A stretch of DNA of 64,000 nt from Psychromonas antarctica (GTDB lineage: Bacteria; Pseudomonadota; Gammaproteobacteria; Enterobacterales; Psychromonadaceae), in NCBI RefSeq assembly GCF_022267535.1, contig NZ_JAHNZV010000003.1, positions 1 to 64,000 on the forward strand. Reading direction: 5' to 3'. The notes under the pieces are model-generated. The model worked only from the letters and a program-made list of their open reading frames with translations. It was not told the DNA's origin and made no database searches. Every line of letters starts with the position of its first letter. Positions within the stretch are counted from its first letter, which is position 1. The translations under genes were made by a program, and so were the position numbers. Positions 16,964 through 25,270 of this stretch are shown here, piece after piece.

Positions 16964-17692
16964 ATGCCACAGGATGAATTGCGCTTTCAATACCCATTAT
17001 TAGCACTCAAATTTCCAGATGATGAAACCTTTGCCAGTTTTTATCCAGGACAAAATGCTAGTTTACTGACCCAATTGAAAAATAGTGTTGTCGGCCTAGG
17101 TGAGCCCGTATTATATATGTGGGGTGAAGCTGGTAGTGGTCGCTCACACTTGTTGCATGCTTTGTGTTCTGAAGTAGATGAACGAGGGGAAAGCGTTGCT
17201 TATATTCCCTTGGATCATTATCAGGGGATGAGTTTAGATATTTTCGAAAATATGGAAACCGTTACCCTTGTCTGTATTGATAATATAGATGCTATTGCGG
17301 GTGATGAAATCTGGGAAAAAGCTCTGTTCGACTTTTATAATCGTTGGTTAGATAATAAAAGCAATCGTTTGCCAGGCGCAAGCTTAGTGCTCTGTGCAAG
17401 TGATCTTCCTAAGCTGTTAGGCATAAAACTTGATGACCTGGTTTCGCGATTTGAGTGGGGAGCTTGTTACCATTTAGCATCTCTCAATGATGAAGAAAAA
17501 CTTGGTGCATTGCAATTACGAGCAGAGCTCAAAGGGATGAAGTTACCGGTAGATGTTGGTCGCTTTCTATTAAATCGTTTATCTCGGGATATGGATACGT
17601 TGTTAAAAACCTTGGATCGCTTAGATAACGCCTCACTTGTTGCAAAACGTAAATTAACGATACCATTTGTAAAAGAGGTATTAGAGCTTTAA
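16964..17692 (+). CDS. hda: DnaA regulatory inactivator Hda
   Basis: Hda, bound to the DNA-loaded sliding clamp, stimulates hydrolysis of DnaA-bound ATP and so prevents re-initiation. The 242 residues align with E. coli Hda: PDDETFASFYPG, an AAA+ Walker A variant GEAGSGRSHLLHAL near residue 50, VCIDNID near 102, and a conserved C-terminus LTIPFVKE. The clamp-binding motif near the N-terminus is divergent: residues RFQYPLLALKFP stand where QLSLPLYLP occurs in E. coli. AAGGAG precedes the ATG. Confidence 0.95.
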   Translation: MPQDELRFQYPLLALKFPDDETFASFYPGQNASLLTQLKNSVVGLGEPVLYMWGEAGSGRSHLLHALCSEVDERGESVAYIPLDHYQGMSLDIFENMETVTLVCIDNIDAIAGDEIWEKALFDFYNRWLDNKSNRLPGASLVLCASDLPKLLGIKLDDLVSRFEWGACYHLASLNDEEKLGALQLRAELKGMKLPVDVGRFLLNRLSRDMDTLLKTLDRLDNASLVAKRKLTIPFVKEVLEL

Positions 17693-17706
17693 TTAGCTCT
17701 TGTTAT

Positions 17707-18087
17707 TTACTCACTTTTCTTCTTACGAATACTTAATCCCAACTCTCTTCCTCTATACTTGGCAAAGCCAATTCCTCCGGTTAGAAATAAAAGCGTAAAC
17801 ACTAATTCAACCGTTGCTAGGGCGGTTTCACTTTCTGAACTGAATAAAATAACGATGCTATGCATTAAATAAAACAACGCTAAAAATCCACTCCATGCAT
17901 AAGTATATGGATTGCTCTGCAGAATTCCTTTTAATGGAAATAAAAGTGGAATAAACCAAATACTGGTGACGAACCACGGGTTAATATCGAATGAGGCAGG
18001 TGATAGCCATAAATGCCAGATAGGGATCAAAAATATCAATCCAAAATAACCTGATTTTGCCAGCAACTGATAGTGGACGGTTTTCAT
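17707..18087 (-). CDS. DUF2069 membrane protein
   Basis: A 126-residue protein with four predicted membrane helices and a basic C-terminus (IRKKKSE). It matches DUF2069, an inner-membrane family of unknown function found in the hda/arsC neighbourhood of gammaproteobacteria. It converges on hda and is separated from arsC by about 60 bases, so it may be the last gene of the minus-strand run ycgN-arsC. Confidence 0.82.
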   Translation of the reverse strand: MKTVHYQLLAKSGYFGLIFLIPIWHLWLSPASFDINPWFVTSIWFIPLLFPLKGILQSNPYTYAWSGFLALFYLMHSIVILFSSESETALATVELVFTLLFLTGGIGFAKYRGRELGLSIRKKKSE

Positions 18088-18150
18088 ATAACTCTACTTT
18101 TCATATAAACCAGTATAGAAAGAAGAGTCATAATACTGACTCTTCCTTGA

Positions 18151-18501
18151 TCAAATAATAACAAGCACCGTTTCAGGGGGGCGACCAATAGCCGCTTTCC
18201 CATTGCTGACCACTATCGGACGTTCAATCAGCTTGGGGTTTTCAACCATCATTTTCAACAGCACTGCTTCATCATTTTCATTTTCCAGGGCGAGGGTTTT
18301 GTAGATTTCTTCTTTAGTGCGCATTAATTGACGCGCACTGCCAAAACCTAATAAGGCAACTATTTGCTGCAGTTTTTCAACACTCGGCGGTGTTGTTATA
18401 TAGTTAATGACAACCACACTGTCACTTTTAGTTTCAAGCAGGGCTAAAGTCTCACGACTTTTTGAGCAGCGTGGATTATGGTAGATAGTAATTTCGCTCA
18501 T
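18151..18501 (-). CDS. arsC: ArsC-family (YfgD-like) reductase
   Basis: A 116-residue ArsC/Spx-fold protein with the N-terminal ITIYHNPRCSKSRETL signature; the Cys at residue 12 is the expected catalytic residue of glutaredoxin-dependent arsenate reductases. Arsenate contacts would come from the KLIERPIVV segment near residue 90. The position next to hda matches E. coli yfgD, whose true substrate is not settled. No arsR or arsenite pump is nearby, so an arsenic role is uncertain. Confidence 0.88.
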   Translation of the reverse strand: MSEITIYHNPRCSKSRETLALLETKSDSVVVINYITTPPSVEKLQQIVALLGFGSARQLMRTKEEIYKTLALENENDEAVLLKMMVENPKLIERPIVVSNGKAAIGRPPETVLVII

Positions 18502-18540
18502 CTTTATTCCTTTTGACTGTTCATTTAGCGACCCAAGTGA

Positions 18541-18981
18541 CTACTCTGCTGGCCAAATGGCAATGTAATCTTCTAAATTGTCGAGATTTATTGCTGTTTC
18601 TGAAATTGTTTTACCGCGAATTGAGAATCCGCCTTTATGCATCGCTGATTGGCTGCCTGTGATTAACGGGTGCCATACAGGCAAAGGTTTCCCTTCAACC
18701 AACAAACGGTATGCACAACTTGCTGGCAACCAGTGGAATTGGTCGATATCGTCTAAAGAAACTTTGACACAATCTTTGACCAATTTGAAGCGTTGGTCAT
18801 ATTTTTTACACCTGCATGATTTAGTATGCAGTAAGTGACAAGCGACATTAGTAAAATGTAACGCCTCGGTGTCATCATCAATTATCTTGTTTAAGCAACA
18901 TTTCCCACAGCCATCACAAAGTGATTCCCACTCTTTATTGTCCATTTGCGAGAGCGTTTTTTCTTCCCAAAAATTAGCCAT
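18541..18981 (-). CDS. ycgN: YcgN family cysteine cluster protein
   Basis: A 146-residue protein of the UPF0260/YcgN family of unknown function. It is rich in cysteines likely to bind metal: CDGCGKCC near residue 22, then HLLHTKSCRCKKYDQR near 50, DCVKV and ASCAYRLL. It lies next to the transglycosylase and ycgL, the same neighbourhood as in E. coli upstream of minCDE. Confidence 0.9.
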   Translation of the reverse strand: MANFWEEKTLSQMDNKEWESLCDGCGKCCLNKIIDDDTEALHFTNVACHLLHTKSCRCKKYDQRFKLVKDCVKVSLDDIDQFHWLPASCAYRLLVEGKPLPVWHPLITGSQSAMHKGGFSIRGKTISETAINLDNLEDYIAIWPAE

Positions 18982-18987
18982 ATTACC

Positions 18988-20019
18988 CTATTCTGTTGGT
19001 GCGTTGATACGCGGATGATTGATTCGCTCAGACAGGTAACTGACTGCTGTGGCGAAATAATATGAACGATTCCAATGCATCAATACTTGGTAGTTATTAT
19101 ACGCAAGGTAGACACGACCGCTAGCATCATCGGGGATCACAACGGATGCATTAATATCGACCTTTGGTAGCGCCGAACCGTCAAAACGACGCACCCCTAA
19201 ATCTTGCCACTGCTGCAGTGTTTTTTGTTGCTTAAAACCGGCGAGTTGACTATCAAAATCATCGGGTAATAAGACTTGGCGGCCCCATGTTTCGTCATAG
19301 TCCCAACCTTCTGTTTTTAAATAATTAGCGGCAGAAGCAAAAACGTCTGCATAGTTATTCCAGATATCTTTTTTGCCATCACCATCATAATCAACTGCGT
19401 ATTTAAGGTATGAGGTTGGCATAAACTGAACCTGCCCCATTGCACCTGCCCATGAACCGATAAAATCGTCTTGTTTAATATGGCCTTCTTGTAAAATAGT
19501 TAATGCTGCAAATAACTGCTTCTTAAACAGCGCTTCACGCCGGCCGTCATATGCCATGGTCGTTAACGATGAAATAACATTATGGCGGCCAGTGAGTTTA
19601 CCGAAATTAGTTTCTATGCCCCAAAGCGCAACAATAAAACGTGGTTGAACACCGTATTCTTTACCAATTTGATGCAATAGGTGGTAATGCTTTTTATAGG
19701 CATCGCGTGCTTGCTCAATTTTCCAGTCAGGCACTGCGCGCGGGATATAGGTATCTAATGTTAATTTAAATTCAGGTTGTGCTTTATCGGACTTGACACT
19801 GCGTTGTAAAAATTCAACGTTGCTAAATGCACTATCAACAACTGCTGCATCTATTCCTTTAGCCTTGGCTTCTATTTTTATATTGTTAACATATTCGTTA
19901 AAAGGTATTTTTTGTGACTCATCAGCAAGGGCTGAATGTGCCAGTGCCAGGCTTGCTAAAATCAGCAAACCATTTCTTTTAAATAGGTTAGGGATAGACG
20001 CTTCTTTAGATGCTCTCAT
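18988..20019 (-). CDS. MltB-type lytic murein transglycosylase
   Basis: This enzyme cleaves peptidoglycan glycan strands with 1,6-anhydro ring formation. The catalytic Glu is in WGIETNFGKLTG near residue 137, followed by SWAGAMGQVQFMPTSYLKYA, both typical of the MltB/SLT_2 family. I chose ATG at 20019, which has AAGGAAA upstream and gives a normal signal peptide (GLLILASLALAHSALA). The start overlaps the ycgL stop as ATGA, indicating translational coupling. A longer frame to 20049 lies inside ycgL. Confidence 0.9.
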   Translation of the reverse strand: MRASKEASIPNLFKRNGLLILASLALAHSALADESQKIPFNEYVNNIKIEAKAKGIDAAVVDSAFSNVEFLQRSVKSDKAQPEFKLTLDTYIPRAVPDWKIEQARDAYKKHYHLLHQIGKEYGVQPRFIVALWGIETNFGKLTGRHNVISSLTTMAYDGRREALFKKQLFAALTILQEGHIKQDDFIGSWAGAMGQVQFMPTSYLKYAVDYDGDGKKDIWNNYADVFASAANYLKTEGWDYDETWGRQVLLPDDFDSQLAGFKQQKTLQQWQDLGVRRFDGSALPKVDINASVVIPDDASGRVYLAYNNYQVLMHWNRSYYFATAVSYLSERINHPRINAPTE

Positions 20020-20306
20020 AACGGTTTCCTTTTTTGCCTTTCTTGCCACTTCTTATGCTCTTTTAAGTGATCAATGGGAGGGGGGGGGAGCTGTAAATAA
20101 TAGCCCTCATTGGTTATGGCTGAAAGTACATTTTTAGCCTCGATAAGCGCGAGTTTTGTATCCTCTTTAATATTTAATAAAGAAACTAGCTGCGGTGGAC
20201 CAAATTGTACTAGTAGTGCATCAGGAACAGGCGAAAAATCATCTCTTTTAGCGATAAAAAGATACGTCTGTGATTTGCGAATACTTTTATATACAGCACA
20301 TAACAT
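20016..20306 (-). CDS. ycgL: YcgL family protein
   Basis: A 96-residue protein of the YcgL/UPF0745 group. From ATG at 20306 it reads MLCAVYKSIRKSQTYLFIAK, and then FYLQLPPPP-like YYLQLPPPPIDHLKEHKKW near the end, as in E. coli YcgL. The function is unknown; the family is linked to cell division by its fixed place next to minC. The open frame continues upstream to 20360, but the family start is at 20306. Confidence 0.9.
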   Translation of the reverse strand: MLCAVYKSIRKSQTYLFIAKRDDFSPVPDALLVQFGPPQLVSLLNIKEDTKLALIEAKNVLSAITNEGYYLQLPPPPIDHLKEHKKWQERQKRKPL

Positions 20307-20432
20307 AATACTAATGCAGCCCTTTGCTTGCCTATTGTGATAGCAAACTATAACATGCATATAGGTTTAATTTTGATAGAAAATCACTGATTTTTAAATC
20401 AATTAATTAAAATTTAAAAAGATAGGATGATT

Positions 20433-21143
20433 ATGACATTGAAATCGTTGAATTTCACCTTGTTGGTGGTCAATATTGATAGTGATGAGCTCTCTCTTCT
20501 TTCGGAGGAGCTCAATAAAAAACGGATGATGGCACCTGACTTTTTTAGTGATGCGCCTGTTGTTGTTAAGGTAGAAAGTGAAACGCTAAATTTAGATTAT
20601 TTGCAATTAAAACAGAGAGTGAACGATCAAGGATTTATTTTGCTGGGCATTACCGGTGATTTGTCTGACTTACAAAAAGAACAAATTAAGGCACAAAAAA
20701 TTGCCATATTAAAAAGTTCAAAACGCGTTGTTGCGCGAAATAAAGTTGAAATTGATTCTGCAAATAAGACGGTAGAAGTAGAACGGCGTGCTTTTGTTCC
20801 CGTTGAGGTTAAAACCAAAATTCATACTGGCCGGGTCAGATCGGGTCAACAGATCTATGCCAAAGAGTGTGATCTCGTTATCAATGGGGATGTTGGTGCG
20901 GGCGCTGAAGTGATTGCTGATGGTAATATCCATATTTATGGTGCGTTACGTGGTAAAGCATTGGCGGGGGCGATGGGAGAAAAAAGTGCCTGTATCTTCT
21001 GCCAATCTCTAAGCTCTGAGCTGGTATCTATTGCAGGAGTTTATAAACTAAGCGATGATTTAGCTGCTGATTTTGTAGGAAAGGGCTGTATTGTTTCACT
21101 ACAAGACGAACAGATTGTATTATCCAATTTAAGTCGGGTTTAA
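20433..21143 (+). CDS. minC: Septum site-determining protein MinC
   Basis: MinC inhibits FtsZ polymerisation at the poles when recruited by MinD. The N-terminal FtsZ-interacting domain is followed by the C-terminal beta-helix with IHTGRVRSGQQIYAKECDLV and GDVGAGAEVIADGNIHIYG. At 236 residues it has the normal size. I prefer ATG at 20433 because TAGGA sits five bases upstream; an ATG at 20427 is too close to that site. It leads the minCDE operon. Confidence 0.95.
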   Translation: MTLKSLNFTLLVVNIDSDELSLLSEELNKKRMMAPDFFSDAPVVVKVESETLNLDYLQLKQRVNDQGFILLGITGDLSDLQKEQIKAQKIAILKSSKRVVARNKVEIDSANKTVEVERRAFVPVEVKTKIHTGRVRSGQQIYAKECDLVINGDVGAGAEVIADGNIHIYGALRGKALAGAMGEKSACIFCQSLSSELVSIAGVYKLSDDLAADFVGKGCIVSLQDEQIVLSNLSRV

Positions 21144-21161
21144 TTATGTTAAGGAATAATG

Positions 21162-21974
21162 ATGGCAAAAGTAATTGTCGTAACATCAGGTAAAGGCGGT
21201 GTTGGCAAAACAACAAGCAGTGCCGCAATTGGTTGTGGCCTTGCAATGAGTGGTGCAAAAACAGTTATTATCGATTTTGATATCGGTTTGCGTAATCTCG
21301 ATTTGATTATGGGCTGTGAACGGCGTGTTGTTTATGATTTAATTAATGTGATTAACGGTGAAGCCAACCTGCAGCAAGCGTTAGTAAAAGATAAGCGCAT
21401 AAGTACTCTGTTTATTTTACCTGCTTCGCAAACTAGAGATAAAGAAGCGCTGACTAAAGTCGGTGTTGAGAAAGTCATCGCGGATTTAAAAGCGGATGGT
21501 TTTGAGTATATCATTTGTGATTCACCTGCCGGTATAGAACAAGGCGCAATGATGGCGCTCTATTATGCAGACGAGGCGATAGTAACAACCAATCCCGAAG
21601 TTTCATCTGTGCGCGATTCAGACCGGATTACGGGGATGTTATCAAGCAAATCTCACCGCGCAGAGTTACAACTTAGTCCAATCCGAGTGCATCTTTTGAT
21701 CACCCGCTATTGTCCTGAGCGTGTTGAAAAAGAAGAAATGTTAAGTATTGAAGATATCGATGATCTATTAGGCATCGAGCTGTTGGGGGTGATACCTGAA
21801 TCTCAAGATGTATTAAATGCATCTAACTTAGGTGAGCCCGTTATTTTGAATCAAGATTGTGATGCAGGAAAAGCATATCAAGATGCTGTAGACCGTTTGT
21901 TGGGTATTGATCGAGAGTTTCGTTTTGTTACCTATCGGAAGAAAGGTTTTTTAAGCCGAATATTTGGAGGTTAA
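21162..21974 (+). CDS. minD: Septum site-determining protein MinD
   Basis: A membrane-associated ATPase that oscillates between the cell poles and carries MinC. The deviant Walker A SGKGGVGKTT starts near residue 9, the switch sequences IDFDIGLRNLD and CDSPAGIE follow, and an amphipathic membrane-targeting helix ends the protein (KKGFLSRIFGG). ATG codons at 21159 and 21162 are both possible; AAGGA spacing favours 21162. Confidence 0.96.
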   Translation: MAKVIVVTSGKGGVGKTTSSAAIGCGLAMSGAKTVIIDFDIGLRNLDLIMGCERRVVYDLINVINGEANLQQALVKDKRISTLFILPASQTRDKEALTKVGVEKVIADLKADGFEYIICDSPAGIEQGAMMALYYADEAIVTTNPEVSSVRDSDRITGMLSSKSHRAELQLSPIRVHLLITRYCPERVEKEEMLSIEDIDDLLGIELLGVIPESQDVLNASNLGEPVILNQDCDAGKAYQDAVDRLLGIDREFRFVTYRKKGFLSRIFGG

Positions 21975-21975
21975 G

Positions 21976-22242
21976 ATGGGACTATTAAAATATTTTAGAC
22001 AGGAAAAACCCAAAAAAGGTAGCGCAAGGCTTGCCAAAGATCGTTTGCAGATTATTGTTGCACACGAGCATTCATTTGCGGCAAGACCTTCCTATTTAGC
22101 TGAAATGCAGCAAGAGATTGTTGCTGTTATTCGTAAATATATGGATATTTCTAGCGATGATGTAAAGTGTGAGTTCAGTGATAAAGCGGAAGATGACATG
22201 TCCGTATTAGAAGTGAATGTCGCATTACCGAAGCACAAGTAA
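21976..22242 (+). CDS. minE: Cell division topological specificity factor MinE
   Basis: MinE displaces MinC and stimulates MinD ATPase to place the septum at mid-cell. The 88 residues include the N-terminal helix (MGLLKYFRQEKP), the MinD-binding AKDRLQIIVAHE segment and the dimerisation region. GGAGG lies six bases before the ATG. The gene begins one base after the minD stop. Confidence 0.95.
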   Translation: MGLLKYFRQEKPKKGSARLAKDRLQIIVAHEHSFAARPSYLAEMQQEIVAVIRKYMDISSDDVKCEFSDKAEDDMSVLEVNVALPKHK

Positions 22243-22244
22243 AC

Positions 22245-22285
22245 TACATACCCTAGTCGTTTTATTACGCTAGGTTATGTTTTCA
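22245..22285 (+). terminator. Probable terminator after minE
   Basis: ACATACCCTAG pairs with CTAGGTTATGT with one mismatch across a 13-base loop and is followed by TTTT. The stem is only moderately stable. Confidence 0.5.
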
Positions 22286-22845
22286 TCAAAAAATATATCA
22301 CTGGGTTAAGTAGCAAAAGTACTTAACTAGTGAATGCACTTATGCGCTCCTCTCCCGTGCAAACGTATTAAAATAAAAAGCTGATCGCTCTAAATTGTTA
22401 GAAATAGATGCTACTTACGTCATAAGTTTGATGTTGAACATCCTGTTATTCATCTCCTTGGGTCAGCTAAAACCATTCAAAATCATTCCATGGGATGTTG
22501 CGAATAGAGAACAGCTATCTCCTGCAACTTATCTCTTGTTAGTGAAAATTTCCCTCCTGCGCAATATTTGCTCACTTTATTAATTAATTTGTTGTAACAG
22601 TGATATCACTGAGGTATGCGATGAGGAGTAGCGAAGGGGAGGGTAGTTGTATAATACCAAATCGACTGATTATCTGTTTATTTATGCTTGTTGAAATGAC
22701 TGCTAGCTAAACGCAAGTGAACTTTTTTTAATTTTGCAATCAGTATAAATAGTAAATTAAATCAATGTGTTGCCTGTAATTAGTCTTGTTTTTAAAATGA
22801 TTGTTGGATAAACGCCAATGTATGGCACTGGCGTTATCTGAATGT
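22286..22845. other. Intergenic region after minE
   Basis: About 560 bases without a credible gene. A purine-rich patch (GATGAGGAGTAGCGAAGGGG near 22620) precedes a degenerate dispersed repeat, which is listed separately. A 62-codon open frame at 22395 has no ribosome site or recognisable content. Confidence 0.5.
22655..22783 (+). repeat. Degenerate dispersed repeat A, copy 1
   Basis: About 130 bases align with 34526-34672. The best block is TTTATGCTTGT followed by AAATG and TAGCTAAACGCAA, with only transitions between copies. Weaker similarity continues through TTTTGCAATCAG and AATCAATG. Neither copy has a reading frame. It is probably a decayed mobile or intergenic repeat of the species. 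Confidence 0.65.
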
Positions 22846-23397
22846 TTATTTTATTTCACTGCCATGCAAAGTAATACTATTGATGGTAACCGCTTGTACG
22901 GGTCTATCTGCGCCACGTGTTTTAACGGTCGCAATGCTATCTACAATTGTCATGCCTTGGGTGACTTTACCAAAAACTGCATAACCCCAGTTGCCATTTT
23001 TTGCATCTAAAAATGTATTATCTTTTTGATTGATAAAGAACTGTCGAGTAGCAGAATGGGGGAAAGAGGTTCTTGCCATTGCAAGTGTACCGCGTTCATT
23101 GCTTAACCCATTTCGTGATTCATTTTCGATCGCTGTCAAGCTATCAAATTTTTTCCCTGATTCATTCTCCCCTCCACCTTGGATCATAAATCCATTAATC
23201 ACACGATGAAATATGGTCTGTTTAAAACCATCTTTTTGGACATAAGCTAAAAAGTTAGCGACAGATTTTGGTGCCAGATCAGGAAACAGTTCCACGGTGA
23301 TTTGTCCCTTTGAGGTGTCTATAATAACGCTTGGATTATTTGCGGCAAACGTTGTGCTGCTAATCAAAAGCAGAAAAAAAGATAATAACTGTTTCAT
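22846..23397 (-). CDS. ppiA: Periplasmic peptidyl-prolyl cis-trans isomerase (cyclophilin, PpiA-like)
   Basis: A cyclophilin that speeds proline isomerisation during folding of exported proteins. A signal peptide (MKQLLSFFLLLISSTTFA) precedes the domain, which has FHRVINGFMIQGG near residue 66, ESRNGLSNERGTLAMAR, and QFFINQKDN. The export signal points to the PpiA class. I chose ATG at 23397; another at 23406 abuts the ribosome site GAGGA. Confidence 0.92.
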   Translation of the reverse strand: MKQLLSFFLLLISSTTFAANNPSVIIDTSKGQITVELFPDLAPKSVANFLAYVQKDGFKQTIFHRVINGFMIQGGGENESGKKFDSLTAIENESRNGLSNERGTLAMARTSFPHSATRQFFINQKDNTFLDAKNGNWGYAVFGKVTQGMTIVDSIATVKTRGADRPVQAVTINSITLHGSEIK

Positions 23398-23430
23398 GGG
23401 GGTCATTCCTCAACTATAAATGGTGTAATT

Positions 23431-24024
23431 TTAAAATTGATGCAGTTTAGCGTTAAGTTCTGAATCTTGAACTATTTCATTTAAGAGTTGTGATAGCTGA
23501 TCATTTAATTGTTTCGTCACGGTTTGTTCGCTGACTCTAAAGACACCCTCCTGTCCATAATGAGATTTGAATGTTTTATTAAATATTTTGTTTTCAGCGG
23601 TTAATTTTACTTCGATAACTATATTGGCATCGGTTTTGTAAGTAAGACTGTTTTGCTCTACTTTTGCTAGTAACTTAATCAGCTGAATATTAATTGTATT
23701 TTTACTCGTTGCTTGCAATGCGATGCCTTGTTCTGCCCACTGCTCATGTAAAAGATTCTCAATCGTTAAGCGACTGCTTTGTGATTCATTAATTAGGCTA
23801 GCCGCGTTATCTCCTCGTGTGACTTCAATAAGGTAGTGTGCAATGCGTTGATCTTGGCTACTAATTTTCCACATTAACGCGCTTTGCTGTATTTCCCCCG
23901 TTTGTTTAAATGATATTTCTGGTTGAAGTTGCACACTTGTAGGTGGCGTGCTGCAAGCGACTAATAAAATAGCACTCATCACGAGCATTGTTTTGTGAGC
24001 ATTCTTTAATATTAAATGAAGCAT
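23431..24024 (-). CDS. yajG: YajG family lipoprotein
   Basis: A 197-residue lipoprotein with signal and lipobox LLVACS; the lipidated Cys is near residue 24. The remainder resembles the YajG family of outer-membrane lipoproteins of unknown function, with NIVIEVKLTAENKIFNKTFK near residue 135. It lies 34 bases upstream of the cyclophilin gene on the same strand, so they may share a transcript. Confidence 0.8.
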   Translation of the reverse strand: MLHLILKNAHKTMLVMSAILLVACSTPPTSVQLQPEISFKQTGEIQQSALMWKISSQDQRIAHYLIEVTRGDNAASLINESQSSRLTIENLLHEQWAEQGIALQATSKNTINIQLIKLLAKVEQNSLTYKTDANIVIEVKLTAENKIFNKTFKSHYGQEGVFRVSEQTVTKQLNDQLSQLLNEIVQDSELNAKLHQF

Positions 24025-24173
24025 GATTGCTTTCCTTTAGGTAGAGAGTGGCAGAGATCATAGCAAATAAATTTGATTCGTATTTTTATTTCACTTCAGC
24101 TACAGAGAAATAAATAATAACTCCCTTTAATATCAAAGTTAATGCTTTATATCATACAGTGTTGATGGGGTTT

Positions 24174-24271
24174 TATCCTGTAAGGCGATTCAGTATCACC
24201 ATAGCCAGCGACTTCACGGAGTCAATGCCGGATACAGGATAATAGCGGTACTGCTTCCCCATAACCGCTGT
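24174..24271. repeat. Compound inverted-repeat element
   Basis: TTATCCTGTA (24174-24183) pairs perfectly with TACAGGATAA (24234-24243), enclosing 50 bases that hold a small GACT/AGTC hairpin. A second hairpin, AGCGGT with ACCGCT, follows at once at 24245-24270. It is more G+C-rich than its surroundings. It could be an intergenic repeat or an unrecognised structured RNA. Confidence 0.5.
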
Positions 24272-24520
24272 TATTTAAGCTGCATATATGAACGTTTTGT
24301 AAGCGTTATAAAGATTAAAGGTTAAATAGTTGCTAATAAATGGTTAATTTAGATCTGATTTCCTTGATTATTTGTGTATTGCGTATCACCGCTCTTATTT
24401 ATCTGTTTTTCTGTTTTTTTGTATAAAATATGATCAACTTATAAAAAATTTATTGAGAGCGATATGACAAAATTTATTGTGAATAGACTGTAGCGCCTAT
24501 GCTCTCTAGCGCTAACGCGG

Positions 24521-24543
24521 TTATCCACTTTTTCTGTGGATAA
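24521..24543. promoter_or_regulatory. Pair of inverted DnaA boxes
   Basis: TTATCCACT (one mismatch) faces TGTGGATAA (a perfect box on the minus strand) five bases apart. CTCTGTGGG follows at 24544-24552 as a partial box. DnaA boxes near uvrB are known in E. coli. Few GATC sites occur, so this is not a typical oriC. Confidence 0.6.
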
Positions 24544-25270
24544 CTCTGTGGGAACTTTTATTAAAACCGTCTGCAAGCCTTATTGTCACTTACTTTGTTG
24601 CACATTGCAGTAAAAATAAACAATGCGGAATTGTCTTTTAAAACAACAACTTAACAATGTCAAGTGGGGTTCTGTTGTTTCTGTTCTATTGTTTTTTGTA
24701 AAATTTTTTTTATTTAGAAGTCAACAATTTTATGTGAGTTATTTAAATTTAATTTTCAGAAAAGTTATTGACAATTCTAAATTAATAGCGATTTTTATCG
24801 TTTATTATATAAACGTCGGGTAATGCTGATTGGTAGTAAAAAGACTTCTTGTTTTTATACGCACCCAATTGATACTTATTATATTTTATAATAAAAGGAC
24901 AGGGAAAGGCCATTTATCTCGAAGCTAACTACTTAAAAAGTGCATTTGATTAAAATACAAAGGGTAACTATCTATTTATACCTAGTTTGTTTTTATAGAG
25001 AAGAAAAGATGCTTCATCTGTTATAGAAGAAAGCCTTACTATTAGGGGGACAGAGCGTATCAATAGAGAGTAAGCAAGCCAATTGACAGTAATTCTTATA
25101 TGCTTCTTACCTCTGGATGCTCATTTTATATCTTGAGGTAAGCGGGGGGGGATAAGCCGCACGTTTAGAATAAGATTGTGGATAGCTAACAGTTTGGTAA
25201 ACTTAGATGCTAGGCAGTGCGAATTCCTTTGGATTTTCCAATAGGTTATAGATAAGTATTGAGGTTTATG

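Larger units (their letters stand above)
24025..25270. other. Long gene-poor region upstream of uvrB
   Basis: About 1.25 kb, strongly AT-rich, with no credible gene on either strand. It holds a stem-loop element at 24174-24271 and a pair of DnaA boxes at 24521-24543. A further TGTGGATAG near 25178 is one mismatch from a DnaA box. No LexA box (CTG-N10-CAG) is visible before uvrB. Confidence 0.6.

Noticed and set aside
22395-22583. Open frame of 62 codons after minE
   Set aside because: No ribosome site, no recognisable sequence; AT-rich DNA yields such frames by chance.
24174-24320. Integron attC site
   Set aside because: The inverted repeat lacks RYYYAAC/GTTRRRY core sites, and no integrase or cassette genes are nearby.
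24300-24900. Chromosomal origin near the DnaA boxes
   Set aside because: Only one perfect box and few GATC sites; none of the usual origin neighbours (mnmG, mioC, dnaA) is present.
25100-25270. LexA (SOS) box upstream of uvrB
   Set aside because: I searched for CTG-N10-CAG with an AT-rich core and found none.
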